Shown here: piece after piece, positions 59,704 through 64,000 of the stretch
Position numbering within the stretch: the first letter of the stretch is position 1
Layout: every line of letters begins with the position of its first letter
Assembly: GCF_002878395.1 (NCBI RefSeq)
Contig: NW_025892707.1
Coordinates: 248,498-312,497 of the forward strand
DNA: 64,000 nt
Direction: 5' to 3'
Source: Capsicum annuum
Lineage: Eukaryota > Streptophyta > Magnoliopsida > Solanales > Solanaceae
The notes under the pieces: generated by a model
Databases searched by the model: none
What the model was told of the DNA's origin: nothing
The model's input: the letters and a program-made list of their open reading frames with translations, nothing else
Translations under genes and position numbers: made by a program

Positions 59704-60736
59704 CATAAAGAGACAAACACATGATAAAGAAGATGGATACATGGTAAAATAAGAATCAAGTATTATGTATGTAGGATATGACATTATGATAAGGTGAGAC
59801 ATGTGGGTATGCCCACATTAGTCATGTAAAGTGCTTCCAAGATGGAAAAACTATTGAAGCACGGGTCTATCAAAAGAAAATTAATGCATGTGATGATAGG
59901 GCCCAATGTGTACCCGACTTTCATTATTAAATAATCTTATCTTTTAGTGTTAGTCATTTGTCCTTAGGCTACGTAGTGTGTTTGAGTCCATTTATTTATT
60001 TTCACTTATATCTATATAAGGCTTAATTATTTAGTAGAAAGAGGCAGAACGAAGAAAAACCAAGAAAGAAAAAACCTTCAACCCACTCCGCTATCTTTTA
60101 TGTTTAAAAATTCCTTCATTAAACCAACTTATCCTCAGTTTGTAATCTAGTTTGTGTAATACTAAGCGTGTTTAATAAAGCTTTCAAGTCTTTGCAAAGT
60201 CCTTCCGAAAGGGAAACCTCTCTCAGTTATATCATGTAAGTCTTTATGATATGCTTTATTTTTCCCATCAAAAATATGTTTATTTTGTTTAAATATTATG
60301 ATTCTGTACTTTATGTGAATATAAATCTTTCTTCTTTAAAATTATTACCCTCAGTATATGGTCAACCCTTGACTTCTTAATAACAACGATGAATTAACCA
60401 GTAAATTCCTAGGAATCCTGGTTGTAAGAGTCCGCCTAAAATGAAGGACGAAGTTGATTGCCAAATGAATATTCTGGGGTGTGGTTAAAGAAGAAGTTGT
60501 TAGGAACAATGGTTAAGAGAGAGAGATGAATAGGGTAAGATAATTAAAAAAAAAAGGGGAAAATAGGCTAAACTAAAGGACTATACATGATGAAACTACA
60601 AGAGAGGGGAGTACAAAGTAGGATTTACAACATACTTGATTAAAACCGATTAAAAAATAACTGAATACTTTATATTAAAAATTATTCGCTATAATATTGG
60701 TATCAAAGCAAGAAGTTTTTGGGAATATTTAGTTAA
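59704..60736 (+). promoter_or_regulatory. Pararetrovirus promoter and RNA leader, copy 2
   Basis: TATATAA at 60013-60019 and AATAAA at 60174-60179 match copy 1. The leader from TATA to primer site is about 685 nt, long as in caulimovirids. A purine-rich stretch (A-run then GGGG) lies at 60546-60560. Confidence 0.8.
60698..60709 (+). other. Pararetrovirus primer-binding site (tRNA-iMet)
   Basis: TGGTATCAAAGC differs at one base (G to A) from the initiator tRNA-Met complement. This is the minus-strand DNA start and, in virions, a site of the genome discontinuity. It is present only in copy 2. Confidence 0.85.
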
Positions 60737-61276
60737 TGAGAAGACCATTACAAAATACTCTTATACGTTTAGAAACAAAAGATAAATTATAGCAGAACAA
60801 TTCTAGAATATTCTAGAATAGAGATTTCTTGTAGTTAGAATTTGCAAAAGACAAATTGCAAGGCTTATATTTAAAATACAAAAGATTAAATTATACTAAG
60901 GAAGATAATCATAGACTTGATCATTTAATTACTATAATCGAATAATTTGAATATAAATTAATTATACAACTTAAAACTAGACAAGTTTATGAGAAATGAT
61001 CCATCTTTCCAAGACATAAGATCTAGTCACTGGTATTTATATCGGAAATATGATCTTAAAGATATCGCTACTAAAAGAAAAAATCCAGGAATAAATAGAC
61101 GAAGTAAACAGATTATATAAACTATATGATAGCTCGGTAGAAGAGAGAGTAAACCCAGAATTACTAAGAGCCTTAAGAAACGAGTTAAGTAGCTACGAAA
61201 GATATATGACACATTGCTATATCAGAATAAGCTGGATTAACCAACGTATAAAGAAAAAGGCATATCAATTAGGATA
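60737..61276 (+). pseudogene. Pararetrovirus ORF1, copy 2, broken
   Basis: An ATG at 60737 (MRRPLQNTLIRLETKDKL) lies 28 bp after the primer site and meets a stop at 60788-60790. Further fragments (FAKDKLQGLYLKYKRLNYTK; SSVEERVNPELLRALRNELS) follow in other frames to TAA at 61274-61276. A 10-bp duplication (60801-60820) is one of the breaks. It is Lys/Leu/Glu-rich; I cannot name its function. Confidence 0.65.
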
Positions 61277-61277
61277 A

Positions 61278-61470
61278 TTGAAGGCAACATTTACCTATAT
61301 TTCAGAGGATAAGACAATTACATAAGTGGATAGAAGAAAAATCACATCATAGATCTGATTTGAGACAAAACGAACTAAGATTACTAACCGATATAGAACT
61401 AATACAAAAGAATTTAAATAATAATCAAGAAATCTCTAACGAAACAAATTTGAGACATCTTAAAAAATGA
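61278..61470 (+). pseudogene. Pararetrovirus ORF2, copy 2, truncated
   Basis: It matches 51024-51215, but the start ATG has become AGG and a TAA replaces a codon near 61322. Virus order ends at about 61470, where a rearranged junction begins. Confidence 0.8.
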
Positions 61471-61579
61471 ATAAAAAATGGTTGCATACTTTATATTGAC
61501 AAATTATTATCAATACAAATTAGTATGCTGTTATTTTTTAATCGGTTTTAATCAATATAATATTTGCTATAATATTGGT
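61471..61579. other. Scrambled junction of leader fragments
   Basis: Short leader pieces alternate in orientation. About 61525-61555 is the reverse complement of 60640-60675. About 61558-61575 repeats plus-strand 60685-60702 and ends inside the primer site. Then an inverted leader piece begins. Confidence 0.7.
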
Positions 61580-61860
61580 ACAAATTAACAAATTCTTCTT
61601 TAACCACACCCTAGAATATTCATCTGGCAATCAACATCGTCCTTCGTTTTAGGCGGACTCTTAAAGCCAGGATTCCTAGAAATTTACAGGTTAATCCATC
61701 ATTGTTATTAAGAAGTCAAGAGGCTAACCATATACTAAGGGTAATAATTTTAAAGAAGCAAGATTTATATTCACATAAAGTACAGAACGTTATATTTAAA
61801 CAAAATAAACATATTTTTGATGAGGAAAATAAAGCATATCAAAAAGACGTGGTATACATA
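61580..61860 (-). repeat. Inverted leader fragment
   Basis: Reverse complement of about 60235-60500 (and 50585-50840), recognisable by the segment equivalent to GTCCGCCTAAAATGAAGGAC. Confidence 0.88.
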
Positions 61861-61884
61861 TTATTTTTATTTTTCAAGCGAATA

Positions 61885-62018
61885 ATTTTTCAATATAAAG
61901 TATGCAGTTATTTTTTAATCGATTTTAATCAAGTATGTTGTAAATCCTACTTAGTACTCCATCTCTCTTGTAGTTTCATCATGTTTAGTCCTTTAGTTTA
62001 GTCTATTCCCCCCCTCCC
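61885..62018 (-). repeat. Inverted leader fragment ending just before the primer site
   Basis: Reverse complement of about 60554-60690. On the minus strand it stops at TTATTCGCT, roughly 10 bp short of where the primer site should be. Confidence 0.85.
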
Positions 62019-62118
62019 NNNNNNNNNNNNNNNNNNNNNNNNNNNNNNNNNNNNNNNNNNNNNNNNNNNNNNNNNNNNNNNNNNNNNNNNNNNNNNNNNN
62101 NNNNNNNNNNNNNNNNNN
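62019..62118. other. Assembly gap (100 N)
   Basis: A run of exactly 100 N, the usual scaffold placeholder. The two sides are roughly collinear with the inverted leader, with about 90 bp missing by comparison with copy 2. Confidence 0.99.
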
Positions 62119-62909
62119 TGGCAATCAACTTCGTCCTTCATTTTAGGCGGACTCTTACAACCAGGATTCCTAGGAATTTACAGGTTAATCCATCGTTGTT
62201 ATTAAGAAGTCAAGAGGTTAACCATATACTAAGGGTAATAATTTTAAAGAAGCAAGATTTATATTCACATAAAGTACAGAATCGTAATATTTAAACAAAA
62301 TAAATATATTTTTTATGGGAAAAATAAAGCATATCATAAAGACTTACATGATATAACTGAGAGAGGTTTCCCTTTCGGGATTCCCCTAAGGACTTTGCAA
62401 AGACTTGAAAGCTTTATTAAACACACTTAGTATTACATAAACTAGATTACACACTGAGGATAAGTTGGTTTAAATAAGGTATTTTTAAACATAAAAGATA
62501 GAGGAGTAGGTTGAAGGTTTTTTTCTTTCTTGGTTTTTGTTCGTTCTGCCTCTTTCTACTAACTACTTAAACCTTATATAGACATAAGCAAAAGAAACGA
62601 ATGGACTCAAACACACTACATGGCTTAAGGACAAATGGCCGACACTAAAAGATAAGATTCTTTTTAATAATGTAAGTCGGGTATACATTGGGCCCCATCG
62701 TCACATGCATTATTTTTCATTTGACAGAAACGTGCTTCAACAATTTTTCCTTCTTTTAGAGGGTAGTGATAAAGAAAGCACTTTACATGACTAATTTGGG
62801 CATACCCGCATGTCTCACCTTATCATAATGACATATCCTATATACATAATACTTGATTCTTATTTTACCATGTATCCATCTTCTTTATCATGTGTTTGTC
62901 TCTTTATGA
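62119..62909 (-). promoter_or_regulatory. Pararetrovirus promoter and RNA leader, inverted copy 3
   Basis: Minus strand equivalent of 59704-60465. The TATATAA box is at 62574-62580 and AATAAA at 62413-62418, both read on the minus strand. This promoter points toward copy 2. Confidence 0.85.
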
Positions 62910-64000
62910 TTAAGTATCCAAGTTGTGAAGTGCAATAGAGTCGAAACTCATGCCTGAATCATCATCTTCATTATGATCCTATGCATGTTGAAGATAATTA
63001 AAACTTCCATGAAATTCATCTTCTTCATCTTCCGAACTTGGATTTCTATCTGGATTGTTCTGATTATCTATATTTACAACTATTCTTTTTGTACTCGTAC
63101 TTGGACTGTCTTTACTAACAACATGTTTATCTTGTCCTTGATCATCAAAATTCTTTTCTAAAGTCTGTTTTATTATAGCTTCAATTTTGTCATTTTTTTT
63201 CTTCTTTGAAATCAAAGCCTTTTTAAAAGTATCTTTCTGAGAACAAGTTCTGGGTGGTCTCCGTCTTGATGAAGAACAACCTTCATCTTCACTTTTTGGC
63301 AAAGTGACAGCCATTAACGGATTTGATAAGTCTTTACTGGCTATCGTTTGAACCGGAATAGCTGTATCTATATCTGGTACAGTGGATTTCTTAGCATTCA
63401 GTAGGGAATGCACACCTGCCTCATCCATTTTGTTTTGAGATGAAAAACTCTGAGTCTGAGTGCTTGCATTATTCTGAGAAGCACCAATAATCTTTTTTTT
63501 CATTGTTTGCACCTATTCCATAAGTTTAGCATTTTTAAGAAGAAGGGCTTCCGTTTGGGCATTGAGTTTTTTGAAGGCCTCGGTCATTATAGAACAATGA
63601 TCACAAAAAATTATTTTACCTGTATCTTTTTGGATCGTGTATTGGGGTATTTGGTTTGGGATTTGTTTGAGGGCTATGGATATATAGTAGTTAGGCCCAA
63701 GGTATCCTCTAGCACAATCCAAAGCTTCAGTAAAATCATTAAAACCTTTGAAAAGTGGGTTTTTAACACCATTTATTGAGTCTATTACTTTAATCCATGT
63801 TTGAAAAACTCCATTAGTTTTGCCATGTATAACTACGTAATATTTAAACATGTTTTCTCTACTTTTGTCTGAAAAATATTGACATAAACCATTTGTTACA
63901 ACTACAAAATATTTATTGTCTCTTTTCTTATACACTAGCCATATATTGTCTACTAGACACCTCTGAGGTTTATCTAAAACACAATCTGGTTTAACTCTAA
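62910..64000 (-). pseudogene. Viroplasmin/TAV, inverted copy 3, partial
   Basis: Read on the minus strand, one continuous frame runs from the window edge through the viroplasmin domain (KYYVVIHGKTNGVFQTWIKV) to the acidic tail. It is interrupted only by TAG at about 63513-63515 and TAG at about 62979-62981. It lacks the frameshift near the start of the domain that copies 1 and 2 share, making it the best-preserved TAV here. The N-terminus lies beyond 64000. The stop equivalent to copies 1 and 2 is at 62910-62912. Confidence 0.9.

Larger units (their letters stand above)
48650..61480 (+). mobile_element. Endogenous pararetrovirus, head-to-tail plus-strand copy
   Basis: Caulimoviridae sequence covers slightly more than one genome: pol C-terminus, TAV1, promoter, small ORFs, movement-coat protein, Cys-rich protein and protease, RT-RNase H, TAV2, second promoter, primer site and the start of the small ORFs. 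TAV1 start to TAV2 start is 9.68 kb. Allowing for an 882-bp duplication/inverted insertion and a deletion of about 600 bp, the genome unit is roughly 9.4 kb. A viroplasmin ORF and the likely Solanaceae host suggest a solendovirus (TVCV/LycEPRV) relative. No integrase is present, as usual for this family. All long genes are damaged. Confidence 0.9.

Noticed and set aside
1..64000. tRNA or rRNA genes
   Set aside because: The only tRNA-related sequences I recognised are the 12-18 base primer sites; I found no cloverleaf-sized match by eye, though a tRNA scan would be needed to exclude one.

Overview
The window is plant nuclear heterochromatin, most likely from Solanum or a close relative. The basis is the character of its chromodomain Ty3/gypsy elements and an endogenous pararetrovirus resembling the Solanaceae solendovirus/LycEPRV group; genus assignment is inference. 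I found no intact host gene. Nearly every base belongs to a decayed mobile element, and a run of 100 N marks an assembly gap.

Positions 1-16151 hold two minus-strand chromodomain (Tekay/Del-type) elements. E1 (1-7619) is inserted inside the 3' LTR of E2 (7620-16151). E2 abuts a fragment of a LINE-type RNase H coding sequence (16152-16592).

Positions 16989-41588 are one old minus-strand Ty3/gypsy element, E4. It can be followed because 5-bp target duplications mark each guest: a solo LTR S1 (17024-19455), an element E3 (21016-31199) that itself holds the opposite-strand solo LTR S2 (24927-27071), a gag-only Athila/Tat-like element E5 (33322-38897), and a solo LTR S3 (39941-40688). A deletion at 31199/31200 removed the rest of E3's 5' LTR and E4's pol.

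Positions 41590-48262 are AT-rich and contain a head-to-tail array of Helitron-like units. Each ends in CTAG, usually after a GC-rich hairpin. A hAT-like MITE fragment and a (TACA)n(TA)n microsatellite follow.

Positions 48650-64000 are an endogenous pararetrovirus (Caulimoviridae). Slightly more than one genome lies head to tail on the plus strand: end of pol, viroplasmin/TAV copy 1, promoter and leader, small ORFs, movement-coat polyprotein, Cys-rich protein and protease, RT-RNase H, TAV copy 2, second promoter and leader with a tRNA-Met primer site, and the start of a second round. A third copy lies inverted beyond a scrambled junction and the N gap. All copies are broken by stops, frameshifts, deletions and an inverted insertion, so nothing here looks able to make a functional virus. 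The inverted layout could feed small-RNA silencing. The pol region carries a Cys-rich array with badnavirus spacing alongside a viroplasmin gene, which is the most unusual feature I see.
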